Shown here: one piece after another, positions 52,701 to 64,000 of the stretch
How the letters are laid out: each line of letters starts with the position of its first letter
How positions within the stretch are numbered: the first letter of the stretch is position 1
Made by a program: the position numbers and the translations under genes
Notes under the pieces: generated by a model
The model's input: the letters and a program-made list of their open reading frames with translations, nothing else
Databases searched by the model: none
Told to the model about the DNA's origin: nothing
Source: Sphagnum magellanicum
Taxonomy: Eukaryota; Streptophyta; Sphagnopsida; Sphagnales; Sphagnaceae
Assembly: GCA_021904315.1 (NCBI GenBank)
Contig: CM038916.1
Coordinates: 434,001-498,000, forward strand
DNA: 64,000 nt
Direction of reading: 5' to 3'

Positions 52701-55700
52701 TGTACCCTTTTGGCATCGTAATTTGCACATATCCCAACTGGAACAAAGTCAAAGAATTGTTAAAAGGGGGGTTAAATTTTGCTAAAACATTATCCAAGGC
52801 CATTTTCTTAAAATATTGTGGTCCAAGTGCTACAAATTGTGTTCTCTTAGTTTTTATCCATTATGTATGCATTAGTGTATGGCTTCAATTTCATATTAAG
52901 GTATGAAATTATATTTGCAATGTTGGTTTGCTAATTTTCATGGCCTTTCAAGAATCATGCTTTTGAACATTGGGAATTCAAAACTACATTTTGCCCAATG
53001 GTCATTCCACTCCATCAATTATGTAAAAAAATATAACACAATACAATACCATCAAAAGTACCTTGGAAAATTCCCCCACCCCCAAAACCCTAAAACCATG
53101 TTTGAAACTTGTGTTCTTAACTCAAATGTTTGATGGAAGGAAAGTCTCCTACAATATTCCTAAATATTTTTTTTAATGCAAATGATTATGAACATTAAAA
53201 AAAAAAATTCTTAGACAAAATTAAATATTCATAACCTACTAAATGTATTCACAAAAAAGAATGAAAAAAAAAAAAATCTTTGAGTGATTCCTATAAATTT
53301 TTCCAACATTCGATGGGTCCAATAAAATGAAGTTGTGACATTCCCAATGGTACCACCAAGGATGATGTTGCATGTTATAAGCACAATTGTACTCATGCAA
53401 TATGTTCATTTGCATATATGTGTTTCAAGTGAGATTGTTTGGTCTAATATGATGCTTCCATCAACTTATAATGAAATTATAATAATTTTTTTGTATATGG
53501 TCAAATTTTGTGTGCTTCATTTGAAGTTGTTATATAATATGTATGGCTAATTTTGGGGACATTTTAATCTAGGTGTTTTTGTTTGACAGCCCATTAGATG
53601 TTTAGTTTCCTAAGGTTTCATCAAGGGATTTTATAAAGATCAAATGAGTGGTGAAACATGGATCAAAACCCACACATGTGCAAGGATGTCAATTTGTTGA
53701 TACCATTCAAATAGCCCAAACTAAATCATTTATTTTTTGGAGGGGAAAATGCAATTGATTTGATGGACATGTATGTTTAGGTCCATGGGGAGTTGAAATC
53801 CAATATGAAATAAACATTGAACTTTTTCCAAACAAAACAATTTTAGCACATTAAGTTTATAATGTCATAACAACGGATCCAGTTTGTCTTGAAAATAAAT
53901 TATATTATCACTAGTTCTTTTTTTAGGGTTAAAAAAATTATACATCATGTAATCATTTTCATCATGGTTCTTATTTTAATAAATTTATGGGGAATTAAAC
54001 ATAAGGTTTAAATTTTGTACTAAAGCAAAATCATGTTTTTGGGTGTATTAAGACATTTTCCCACTTGGGATGCAATTCATTAATTTGCCACCTAAGATAT
54101 TATTGGAATAATCTTGCAATTTAAAGTTGTTGTCCATGAAGTTTGAGAGTATTTATATGTGACCATTTATATATGTGCAAAAATGTATTTAAATGGCAGA
54201 TTGTCATATTAGAAAAGGGGTCCCAAGGACACTTTTCAAAACCCCCAAAAAATTTTGCCCTCCATTGATACAATCACACATGCTCACACATAATTACAAT
54301 GTGTTAAGACATAAGGATGAATCTCATCCTAAAAGGTAAGGAAAATGGTTCAACATGTTCTCGATCTTATTCATCTATATTTCATCAACTTATCATCACC
54401 CTTTTGAATTGTGTAGATGACCAAGCTATTCGTACATGCATTGTTCTAATGTTGATATAGTGTGAGCTCTAGTGAGGCTTGGAAAGTCCTAAGTTCACCT
54501 CCTTCATGTGCAAAACAATAATACATGCCATCAAACTATGGTGACAACAAGCACTCATTCTACTCCAATCACTCAAAAGTAGATTTTTTGTCAGTTGTGT
54601 GACATATGTGTGGTAGTATTCCATGTCCTGCGTGATGGAGCTTTGGTAGTAGGCAATTTCATCTTAAGCATAAGGTGGTTGGCAATGTATGTTATGGCTT
54701 TGATAATTCAACACCTTAGGAAATGAATTAAGCTTTGCAATCATGGTAACACATGTATTCATTAAATGTGAGTCACCCCTTCATGCACTTGAGCAATACA
54801 TGTTGATATGATCATATGTTTCCAAGATGAATGGTAGGTGCATATTTTATCCAAAATTATTCTCTACCTATTAATAAAACAATACAAATTATAGTCTCAA
54901 CAATACTTACAACATTCACATTCTATGGTTTTATTCATTCTAATTCCCCTATAAATTATATTCACACATTTTTCTTATAATTACAATTATTGTTTTCGGA
55001 TTTTCCAAAAAATTTATAATCTTTAATAATCAAAATATGTGATTAGGATTCATAATTCAGTTTTTCACACAATAGTTCAGAATAGTCTCAATGTTTCCTC
55101 ATCAATATTATATTGGTTTTTTTATTCAAAATCAAATATATCAAACACATGTTGTATTAAGTGTAGAAATTCAACATGGAAAACATGAAAATTTATGGTT
55201 TGAAACCCAATAGAATTCTAAACTACTCATTGTCTCTATTCTATTTTCCAGTAACTAGTTAAGTTTATATATGTGTTAAAAAAAAATCTCCCAAAAATAT
55301 CAACTTTCAGAACTACATCCTAAATTATTTCCTTCCAAAAGTAATTTGAATTTTCAAAACAATAAAATGTTTTCATTTTATGCAACTCACTAGCCATTTG
55401 CATTTTGCCTTGTTGAATTTTTACCATTTTCTTAATCATATTTTGCCTTGTTTAATCTCTACCATTCACCTCCCTCCACTTTAGATTCTATTTTTGAAAT
55501 CCTTCTTACAATTTAAAAAATTTATTATTCAAGTCATTGTGTTAATCATCTATGGCTTGATCTACTCATATTTAGTTGTTATTTGTCTCTACACTTCAAT
55601 TTGTGCTCATGTGGCATCCTCACATGTTACATTTATTTGAAGAATTGAATCCTCAAGCAATGGTTATGTTGTACCTTGTAGTATTTGCTCCATCACCTAT

Positions 55701-56690
55701 TTTGTGCTTTCAAGTAGTTCCTTCTAGTCATTAATGTCATTCGTTGTCCTCTTTGCTCAAGTAGTATTAAATTTTTTTGTGTTTGTTCCTCTTCCTCATT
55801 CTAAGGATCTTGTCCTTCTTAGAGTTTTTGAGGTATTTCCTCTTATTACTCCTATGTTGTTTCACTACACTTAGTTTCCTTTGCTTCATTCATTGGACTA
55901 GATGGCTCTAAGCTATCCAAACTCCTATATATGAAATTTGGAAAAGCTTTTGTAAGATCAAACAAATGTCATACGTACTTGTCCTCATCCTTCTTATGCA
56001 TAACCAATTTTTTTAATCATCTCTTCTTTGAATTAAACTTCTACCAGCTCCCACCATTCATCCAATTCAACATTGGAATTTTTCATTTATTGTTTGGTAC
56101 ATATTATAGTGTAATATTATACCAAATTGTCATATTCCTCCAACTTGTTATTAACATACACATGATCCAGATCCTTGTACCTTTCCAACAATCATTTAAT
56201 TTGGTATTAGTTTTTATCCTTCTATAGTGCTAACACCTCAAAGATTACCTTCTCATTTTCTTCTTCCACCTTTTGTTAATGGAATTTTTATGTCGTAATC
56301 ATAGACTTCATGGGAAAAAATTGTAGAGGCATTTTTTCAATTGTGTTATCCTTGGTCCCCTGCTCCTACAACCATAGTTCCTTTTCCTTTCCAAGATTTC
56401 ATTTTTACATGTTTATAATCTATGAATGCCTTTTGATACTTGTTCCATCTCATTCCATGCCTCTTCTTTTTTCTTTAATTCCTAGCATTCCTTATGTAGA
56501 GTTGTCCATTCAACCATCCTCCTCTTTAGCTCCTTATTTTCTATGGTCAATTTTAGTATTTGGGCATTCATTCATTCTTTTAGATTTATAGTTTATACTT
56601 CTTCCAACCCCCATTTACTTTTAATATTCCTCATAACATTTCTATTCCTTATGCATCTACCTAAACAATCCATGTTTTTTCTCCTTCTAG
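43791..56690. other. Long AT-rich intergenic DNA with homopolymer C/G tracts
   Basis: No credible gene, RNA gene or intact transposon was recognised in about 13 kb. Notable pieces are poly-C at 44341-44351 and 45560-45572, poly-G at 51006-51018, and (TA)n near 50337. Short local repeats include CCAAAGTGG..TCT near 47205-47255, TGTTGCTTCAAACTAA near 46740 and 46790, and CCTTTTGGCAT near 52655 and 52706. Open frames of 60-116 residues have low-complexity composition. Confidence 0.5.
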
Positions 56691-56702
56691 TATGGTCAAC
56701 TT

Positions 56703-57540
56703 TGTCGCAACCCCACTTTGGGGCTAAGTGTGAAAAGGCAACTCACACTCCCAAAAGTGGGAAAATGAAGCCCTCCGGGACTCTCGAAAACTCAGAAGAC
56801 AATTTGAGGGGGTCAAATCTCCTCGCCTTGGTGCGTTCTTTATATCAATGGAAAGATTTTGAAGTGTAGATGTCTAAAATGGCCTCGCATTGCCCATTTG
56901 GACATCTGCAGCCCAAGTTATGGGCAAAAGAAGGGCCGGTAGTCAAACTGTTAGTTTGACTCCCGACCACTAAAAGTCGGGAATCGACCTTTTCCCGACG
57001 TCTCCCCAAGGAATGCGACATGGCATTGGAAAGCTCTCAACGAGAGCTACAACTTTGGTTTAAAGCTCATCCCGATCCGAGTTAGGGGCGAGGAGCTATG
57101 AGCGTCCAAAGTCCCAAGACTCCAACTCGGGACAGTTTCGGGACTCCAACTTGGGAGTCTTGGGAAAAAAGGCCATTTGGATGTAGCCTTGGCGAAGAGC
57201 TACAGAGAATACTATATGGGGGAAGGTGGTGGCTTCCCCCGAGTCCGGGCCGTGGTGAGTCAAGTAGTCCAAGTTGCCCGTGGTTTGTCCCAACACCCAA
57301 GGGTGTTCCCGAATGTGAACTAACCTTCTTATGGTTGGTTTTGGATGCAAATTCATGCTTGATCTTCTAGCCCATCTTCCTAGTCTAATCCCGCGACTTC
57401 TAGCATGCCCCTCTACCCCTCTTTAGTGTTGGAAGTCGGGAGCGCCCTTCAAGTCCCAACTTTCCGCAACTACACATAGTTGGACCCTCGAGTGTGTTCA
57501 ATAAGGGACTTGGGAATGCTTCAAACTCAGTGTCATTACA
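56703..57540. mobile_element. GC-rich repeat island, possibly a solo LTR or other transposon fragment
   Basis: Composition shifts sharply at TGTCGCAACCCC (56703) and back after ATTACA (57540), giving TG..CA-like limits of about 838 bp. No matching target-site duplication is visible at these limits. TCGGGA/TCCCGA words and GACTCCAACTCGGGAC-like phrases recur inside. It carries the motif ATTGGAAAGCTCT then GAGCTACAACTTTG (57025-57058), also seen in the 15-16 kb repeats. No coding region was recognised. Confidence 0.45.
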
Positions 57541-58647
57541 AGAAAATGTGACTTTTTAAAAGGTCCAACTTGATTAAAATGTTCACATTAACCAAGGGGG
57601 ATGGGCATGAAAGACATGAGTTACTTTTGATTAAAACATTTTATTAAAATGACCTTTTTTACCATGTGACAAATCAAACATCCAATAAAAAAGACCAAAG
57701 ATTCATCAAAATGATTAAGATTTTGTAAAATTGACCATACTCAATGACCATTGTGATTTACAATTAGTCAAATTGACCATTTTGATTTGACACTTAGTCA
57801 AATCAACCATACTAATTTGATTACTTAACCTACAAATTTATTTTGTCGAAAGTGCATACCAAAACTTAAGTTCATAATTATTAGGTCTTAGGTTAAGCAT
57901 GTTACACCTAGTAAGTATTTATGAAGTTTAATAAGTTACCTACATACTATTTTTAGGCACAAGTAAATATTTAAACTTAGTACATTAATTAGTTGATATT
58001 TAATAATTGATAGTTAATACTCAATAATTTTGATTAATATTTTATATAATTAATTAATAACCAAATAAATATTGATTAATAATCAATAACTAATTTATCC
58101 ATCAAGTTGTTAATTGATTAAATTATTATTATCAAATTATCAATTTTATCTAATTTTTTTGGCTAATATTAAATAATAATTTATAGTCATCAATATATTG
58201 TTGTTTAATAATTTTTTTAAATAATTTTTTTAGTTAATAATATTTTATATATTAATTGATAATTATTAATTCATATTAAATAATCAATAACCAGTAACTA
58301 AAATTTAGATCACCTGCGGTGCAGAGCTGTAAAGCATGATGACTGAGAAAAAGCATTTCATGCTTATTATACTGCACAGTTGAGGGCACCTGAGCAGGAA
58401 GTGGAACATGCAGGAAAATCTCACAAAGATAAAGAGGTCAACTTATCCCTAAACCTAGCATGGTGGAGGAGGAAGAGTGAGAGGAAAGAAATGAGTTTGT
58501 AAAGACAATGTAAGAATGGGTCATTTCAGTTTCAAAAGCGTTAGGCTTTTTCTCTGGAACCAAGCTTTTCATAGTCAATTTCTGGGATTGAAGAATGGCA
58601 TCTTTAAACAATGTATGTTATGTGATGTGACTTGGGAGTGTGCACAG
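57541..58647. other. AT-rich DNA grading into gene-like sequence
   Basis: 57541-58310 is very AT-rich, with short repeats such as TTGACCATTTTGATTTGACA around 57700-57810. From about 58310 the composition becomes genic. A plus-strand frame at about 58396-58500 (EVEHAGKSHKDKE) may be a further decayed exon of the PRP40C-like fragment. Confidence 0.4.
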
Positions 58648-58827
58648 GAGAAATTGAGAAGGAAAGAGTGAGAACAGTGGATCAGGAGGAAAAAGTGTTG
58701 GAAAGAGTTTGTCTCCAAGCTCAGCACAGGAATTCTGTCACTGTATACCAAGTGTTCTTGAAGGAGAAGATCAAAGACCCTGAAGTAGCCACTCTCTCCC
58801 ATCACATGTTGACAGAGCCCTCATTGC
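58648..58827 (+). pseudogene. PRP40C-like C-terminal exon fragment
   Basis: After an acceptor-like GTGCACAG the frame reads EIEKERVRTVDQEEKVLERV, then CLQAQHRNSVTVYQVFLKEK, then IKDPEVATLS. This resembles the segment of plant PRP40C that reads MERVRLKARRKEAVSSYQALL then EKIKDPEASW. The exon probably ends before GTAACAG at 58828; the frame meets a stop at 58836-58838. A further exon-like piece (VLEKEVTLRDHGNR, 58877-58916) follows a TTTTTCAG. No complete gene is present, so it is treated as a fragment. It sits just left of duplicated copy B, as the other PRP40C-like fragment sits left of copy A. Confidence 0.55.
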
Positions 58828-58916
58828 GTAACAGTTAGATTAATTGCTTTCTGTGTAATGTCTTCCAATTTTTCAGGTGTTGGAAAAAGAGGTGACACTC
58901 AGAGATCATGGCAATC

Positions 58917-59293
58917 GTAAGCCTTATTATGTTGTTCCTCTCTGTGTGTCTGTCAACTGCCTACTTCTCATGGTTTGTTTGCTGAAAAAATTGATTCTCT
59001 GAAGTACACATTCCATGTAAAGAGAAAATGCTCTAAAGTGAAGTCGAGTCTCAGGTCAAGTACTCTCTTCTGGTAGAGCCTTTTCTTTGTGAATGATCTT
59101 ATTCACAAATGAATAGATCAAAAAACAGCTTAATGATCTTCACCACCAATGACTGCTTCTTATTGGTTCTCTCACTGCCGTTTTCCATTTCTGAAGCTTA
59201 ATCAGCAGGTCGACATACTGTTGACTTTTGACTTGGAGATTGAAGTTGTTGGTAGTTCTCCTGTTTCTGTTGGGGGGTTCCCTTACCAACATA
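58917..59293. other. Unassigned DNA between the PRP40C-like fragment and copy B
   Basis: The composition is genic but no exon was recognised. This stretch has no counterpart left of copy A. Confidence 0.4.
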
Positions 59294-59348
59294 TTTCAAA
59301 GAGAAGCAGCCTGCTAGTCTTCATGTGAGGATAGATATCAGGATAGCC

Positions 59349-60110
59349 TGTGACCGGACAATGGGTGGCCACTACAATGTGAATACTGCTGTTTGTGTTG
59401 AAAGATCCGATCTTGGTTATTAACTGATTTGTGCTGATTCTTGTTGCATGGCGGCTGCTCCAACTTCCATGCATGGTTGTGTGATGGCGCACAATGATGG
59501 GCCGAAATGGAGCTTCCTTGATGTGGGGAATGGCCGACGGCGCGTACTGGATGAGACTTGATGACGCTTTGAGCGCGAGGAGGGGTTCTTCCGGAAGGCC
59601 TGGAGGTGGTTGAGAGGAAGAGCTGGCTAGATAGATTGGAGCTGGGGAGAGGATAGGTAAGGTGTAGTGGAGGAGCTAGAGAGATCGCCTGCTGTTGATT
59701 TTCTTCCGCTGCGTTAGCAACTAGGGGATGACTAGCTCCCACATTTTTGGTACGAGTCAGGGTTCGAAGCAAAGCTCGGTGAGGTTTGGGAGGCATATAG
59801 ACGGACGGTTCGAGTGATCTGTGTTGGACTCTAGCATTCACTGAGTAGTAGTTAGATCACTGATGAACATGATGGAAAGAGGAAGCTTGTGCTGTTGAGG
59901 ATTTTGTGCAGTCTGAACTGTGAGTCGGATCGAGATAGGTTCAAGCAGATTCTTCTATTCCAGCAATTGATTTTTCGTTTGGTTTCGGACTAGTGCATGT
60001 TGCTGTGTGTTTCTTTGGTATGTGAGTGTCCGTGTTGAATCTGTCCGGAGTAAGCACGTCCTCGGGGACCTAGTGATGTTAGCTTCACGTCCCTCTCTTT
60101 TTTGGTTACA
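59349..60110. mobile_element. 762-bp insertion in copy B, solo-LTR-like
   Basis: Copy A reads straight through GGATAGCCAACC. Copy B has GGATAGCC, 762 bp, then AGCCAACC. The inserted piece begins TGTGACC and ends GGTTACA, so it has TG..CA ends with short inverted termini, and AGCC is duplicated (59345-59348 and 60111-60114). This fits a solo LTR or another LTR-type derivative. It contains no recognised protein; a 167-residue minus-strand frame (59338-59841) crosses its left border and is probably fortuitous. Confidence 0.75.
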
Positions 60111-62817
60111 AGCCAACCATTCTTTTACAGAACTCGTGGAAGCAGCCAGCTGGACAGTTGCGAGAGTTGGAAGATACTCCTCACACAAGCGAATATCGGT
60201 CAATAGAGATCATTGCAGGAGGAGTAAAAGTCCCGAGATAGCTGCGAAGCTAACTAGTTCCAAATCAGAATCTGGACTGTTTGGGAAATGCTTTATCCAA
60301 GCCTCACAGGGTACTGTCATAGAACTGGCAAATGTTATCAAAACTATCATTCCTAAAATCCAAAACAATATTCTGGAAAAAGTCTAGGAATACCTTGTGA
60401 GGAATTAAAGATGAACAAATCACCTGGAATTGTATAAGAATGCCTTCACAATTGCAGCCTTAAGCATAAATCTGAGCAAAATCCATTCCACCAGACATCC
60501 AAGACTGGAGGAGCTAGAGCACTTGCAACAAGTGCTTGCAGGTAGCAATCATATTTCGCATAGTGAGAACACTCAAGACAGTTGACCTCAGAGCATGATA
60601 CGGATTGAAATATGGAGTTTTTTCAGGTTTCTTCTGCACACAAAGGGAACAATCAAAACAACCATTCTCTTTAGCACCAGGAAAATTGGGAAACTTCATT
60701 GAGGTGACATCTCTCCACCGCAAGCATAACCATGAAACATTCAAGCTTTGTCTATCCAAAGATTGGAATATGTTCACACACAATTCTTAAAAGGAACAAT
60801 AGTAAAAATGCATTGATGTTTGTCCTTCATCTGAAAAATAGAAATAATGCATTCCAAATGCTTGCTTCATTACAATCTCAGCTTTGAACAACAGAAACTA
60901 TTTATTCTAAATGCTTCATTAGGGTCTCAGGAATGACAAGTCACACACTGTCTCCTCCCCACACTCTGCAGAACACTTAAAGGGTTCACCACACCTCCAA
61001 ATGAGTAACAACTCTCATGGGCAAACATGTGAAATTGAGAAACTTATCAGAATACATGGATTGAATATATTCCTTCAGAGATTGTGACAGGATCGATCAA
61101 AGCCTGTTGGGACGGAGGTGCATGAAAAGCTGGGACCAATTCTGATCATCTTCAATTTGCCACTGCATGAGGTGATGGAATTCAATCGTTTTCTTGCCTC
61201 TGTACTGAATTCTCTATTGCATGCTACATTCAGAGCAATTCTTTCCAAGTGCAACAACAGATCATCTAGATAAATTGTTATTGACAACTTGATAACTCCA
61301 TACAACAGGTGATGGAGCACAGCTACTCATGTGCATTAGAGTGGTCATTTCTGCACCATGGGTGGAGTATGTGTGAGCCTTGCACATGTGTTTCCACTCT
61401 AATGTTTTTGCAAAGCAGCTGAAGGTGAGTTCTTCATAAACACAAGTTCCCATACCAACTATCCCAAAATATACAACAGACAAAGAGAGTCAGGAGTCAA
61501 CTAATACAAATCCTTCTTATCAATCTTTCGGGGATTGTTCAGAAATGTGAAAAAAAGTTTGAGCTCAATCTTTCACTGTGGTATCTCCTGACAGTGTCAG
61601 AAAGTGGGCTTTTGCCTTCTTTACAATGTCCCCAGACTAGGCATTGATTAGCTGCTTCTACTGCTGGGGTCTGTCCTTCCTTAAGATAGGATTCTGTTGT
61701 GTTCATCCAGAGAGCACAACAAACTTTATTTGGACTGTTACATTGCATTTGCCTTTGCCTTTGGTGCTTATCTTTCTTCCGTTTCTAATCTCACAAGTCA
61801 TCTTACCTTATGAAGACATTGAAGAGGTAAGACATGCGGTTGCTGTTGTACACAACTTGGCAATTCTTTGCAAAGCTTCTTAAGGTTACAATTCTTGGTT
61901 CTCAAAAGCAGAATTCCATTGCTTGTTTTGCTGAGTTGTTTCTCTCTGAGATAATCAGAATGTCTTTTAGGAGGGTATCCACAGATGAAGAGGAGCTAGC
62001 ATCCAATCATCAACCCTGCCATAAACATTACATTGTGATTAGATTCTACAGGTCAACAGTTATAGATAGGTGCATGTGCTACCTAGTATTATTAAAATTT
62101 TGGGAAAAAAATTCATTAAGTCTTAGTAATTGTTCCACTACAAGTTACAACTAGCCCAAAACCAATTATTAAGTTAGTAATTTTATTTTATTTTTGTAAA
62201 AGATTAACGGCATGATTTTATTGGGAAAAAAAATCCTCACAATCAATGTTGTTCATCATTTATTAAATAACTCCACTTGTTATTAACAAATTGATCATCA
62301 AGGCTTCATATAATACTCTACAAAGTTAAATCTATGAGGTTGAAAATTGGCAAATGATGCCCTAAAAAGAAAAATTTTAGTTTAAAACAAATATAAACAT
62401 CCAAATTTTATTTGGAAGAATTTGCTAAGGTGTAAACATTTTCCCTAAACACTTACCAATCTCCTCTAGGAAGAGCAATAGCAGGTTTAAGCATACTGAA
62501 ATCAAGAGTCAAAAAGTGGAAAGAATGGAATTAGGAACGAATAACAGTGATGACAAAAGATTTGGGCAGCCAAGCATTATGTTGTTCAATGTAAAGGGAT
62601 TTCCACTGTTCCCACACCCATATGCCATGTCTTCAAAAACATGCACTTTCAAATCAAGCCAGCTCTGCAAAATGGGAAGGAAGAAAACTAATTAGAGAAT
62701 AGTGTTGGACATCTAGATGAGTGAAACCATACATGAGCTCCTAAAAAACTGTAAATCAATAGAGGATAAGTATAAACCATCTATGAAATCTATTTCAAAT
62801 GAAAGAAGATTTACCTT

Positions 62818-63476
62818 CTAAATGAAATTACAATGAAGGGCGTTTTTTAAATCTTTGAACCGCTCAATGACCACACACTGGTCTGGAAGATCAGTCTGGA
62901 ATTCAGGAAAGCGCTTGATGGCATGTGCACAGTGAGCAACATCACGCTCAAGAGCCTCAATATTTGTAAAGTGTACAGTTGCGTTTCTCTCCAAAATGCA
63001 ACGGCGAGAAAGTTCCCGATACTCTTGCACTGGCATGTCCATGGCCTTTGAACCTCTCTGAATGGCAAATTCAAACAGTTTGAACATCCTGAAAACATCT
63101 TGAAAATTCATTGAAAACAACATTAAACACTTATATCCTTCACTTATGTCGTGAAAGTACTGGTACAAAAACTTGGAAGTAGTAATGTTGTAGTGTCTTA
63201 CTGCTTATCAGATACTCACCGTCACGGGCTCTGTCAAGTCGGGCCGGAACAATTGCCTTCCATCACCACGCTCCTCTCCTCTTAAGTTTACGCTCCATTT
63301 GAAAATTTCCGCTGCACAAACTATTAACAGATGTTTGCTCGAATAACATCCAAGCTCTTTGAACTCCTCAAGGTGTGCTTTCTCTTCGGCATACATTGCA
63401 TATAGTTGCTTCTCTCTTGGAGACCAGGGGGATACTGATGGATCCATCAAAGGAGGGGAGTCCTTAAGACCAAGCT
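62818..63476 (-). pseudogene. Unknown gene, copy B: exons 2 and 3 intact, exon 1 missing
   Basis: Exon 2 is 63476-63220 (257 bp) and exon 3 63057-62818 (240 bp, stop TAG). Lengths, splice sites and phases are identical to copy A. Homology to A stops at 63585, inside intron 1, so no counterpart of exon 1 is present before the window ends. Residues differ strongly from copy A (for example KQLYAMYAEEKAHLEEFKEL; RRCILERNATVHFTNIEALE), yet no stop or frameshift has appeared. It may use a different first exon beyond the window, or be a recently beheaded copy. Confidence 0.55.
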
Positions 63477-63585
63477 CTGCAAAAAAGACACATAGCTTTA
63501 GATTAACGTACAAACATAAAACACACAATTCAACAACCATACACACATAAAAGTATTAATACAATCTAGAAAATCAACAACAAAG

Positions 63586-64000
63586 CTTGATGAAGTTGCA
63601 GAGAAATCTCCACAACAACAATTATAGGTAACACGACAATGAGTGCAGTCATAACCTCATGAGAGTTGCTCACAAAGTGACAGACCATCACCTTCATCAC
63701 GAACGGCAGTGACAAGCTGCCATGACTACCCACTGAGTTCATCAGCTCCCAACAGTGGGTGTAGATAAGCATATAATAATGTTCCCAAAAACTTGGGCAA
63801 ACCATTATACATAATCTGCGTCCTGAGTTTCTGTTGCCTTTCCAGAAGCAATGGGAAGACTCAGACGTGATGTTGGCTAGCACTCAAGAGACATCGCTAA
63901 TCAAAAAGTCAACAGTATCCTCATTCAACCTGCAGCAAGCTTCTGAAGGAAAGAGCTTTTATTTCATTTTAGCATGTCCCTGTATATGCAAGCATCTATG
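63586..64000. other. Sequence beyond copy B, unassigned
   Basis: A 105-residue minus-strand frame (63566-63883) has no recognised domain. Short pieces near 63738-63765 and 63820-63860 weakly resemble 27289-27320 and 27345-27382, downstream of the BTB gene. Confidence 0.35.

Larger units (their letters stand above)
59294..63585 (+). repeat. Segmental duplication, copy B (direct, partner 31548-34946)
   Basis: It matches copy A from TTTCAAAGAGAAG to CAACAAAG. Relative to A it has a 762-bp insertion (59349-60110), a non-homologous block (62057-62446 against 33533-33809 in A) and small indels, for example an extra AGGGTCTCAGGA-like piece near 60921. The distance between copies is about 27.7 kb. 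Confidence 0.95.

Noticed and set aside
59338-59841. 167-residue minus-strand frame in the inserted element
   Set aside because: It crosses the insertion border, so it cannot be an ancestral gene of either part; no domain.

Overview
The window looks like nuclear DNA of a land plant. Coding regions are split by introns with GT..AG borders, telomere-type TTTAGGG repeats occur, and the recognisable genes are plant families (SnRK1 kinase, cycloeucalenol cycloisomerase, a plant BTB/POZ family, a PRP40C-like FF-domain protein). Long AT-rich intergenic DNA full of decayed repeats suggests a large, repeat-rich genome. A fern or another non-flowering plant is my guess; the sequence does not prove it.

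Layout. 1-1.2 kb: 5' end of a minus-strand CPI1-like gene (cycloeucalenol cycloisomerase) running off the left edge. 1.2-17.1 kb: AT-rich intergenic DNA with minisatellites, a MITE-like element, a decayed PIF/Harbinger transposase with a Myb/SANT-like partner, perfect inverted repeats, a GC-rich island and a ~350-bp repeat family that turns into a large inverted repeat. 17.1-25.3 kb: a complete plus-strand SnRK1 catalytic subunit gene with ten coding exons (549 aa) behind a long GC-richer leader. 27.9-29.4 kb: a convergent, uninterrupted minus-strand BTB/POZ gene. 31.3-35.1 kb: a PRP40C-like FF exon fragment, then a minus-strand three-exon gene of unknown function. 36-56.7 kb: a ~20-kb AT-rich desert with a 48-bp palindromic satellite, ~200-bp tandem repeats and (CCTA)n-type tracts. 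56.7-57.5 kb: a GC-rich repeat island. 58.6-63.6 kb: another PRP40C-like fragment and a second copy of the 31.5-34.9 kb block.

The most notable signal is in that duplicated block (31548-34946 and 59294-63585, same orientation). Introns and flanks mostly differ by a few percent. The two shared coding exons of the unknown gene keep exactly the same lengths (257 and 240 bp) and open frames, yet differ at roughly 30 percent of amino acids. In exon 3 I counted about 24 replacements and about one synonymous codon change. That pattern of conserved non-coding DNA and hypervariable exons suggests diversifying selection on an unidentified plant protein. Copy B has also lost exon 1 and carries a 762-bp TG..CA insertion with a 4-bp target duplication; copy A supplies the empty site.

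The housekeeping genes (sterol synthesis, energy-sensing kinase, BTB adaptor) do not form a pathway together. All intron borders, domain calls and counts were read by eye.
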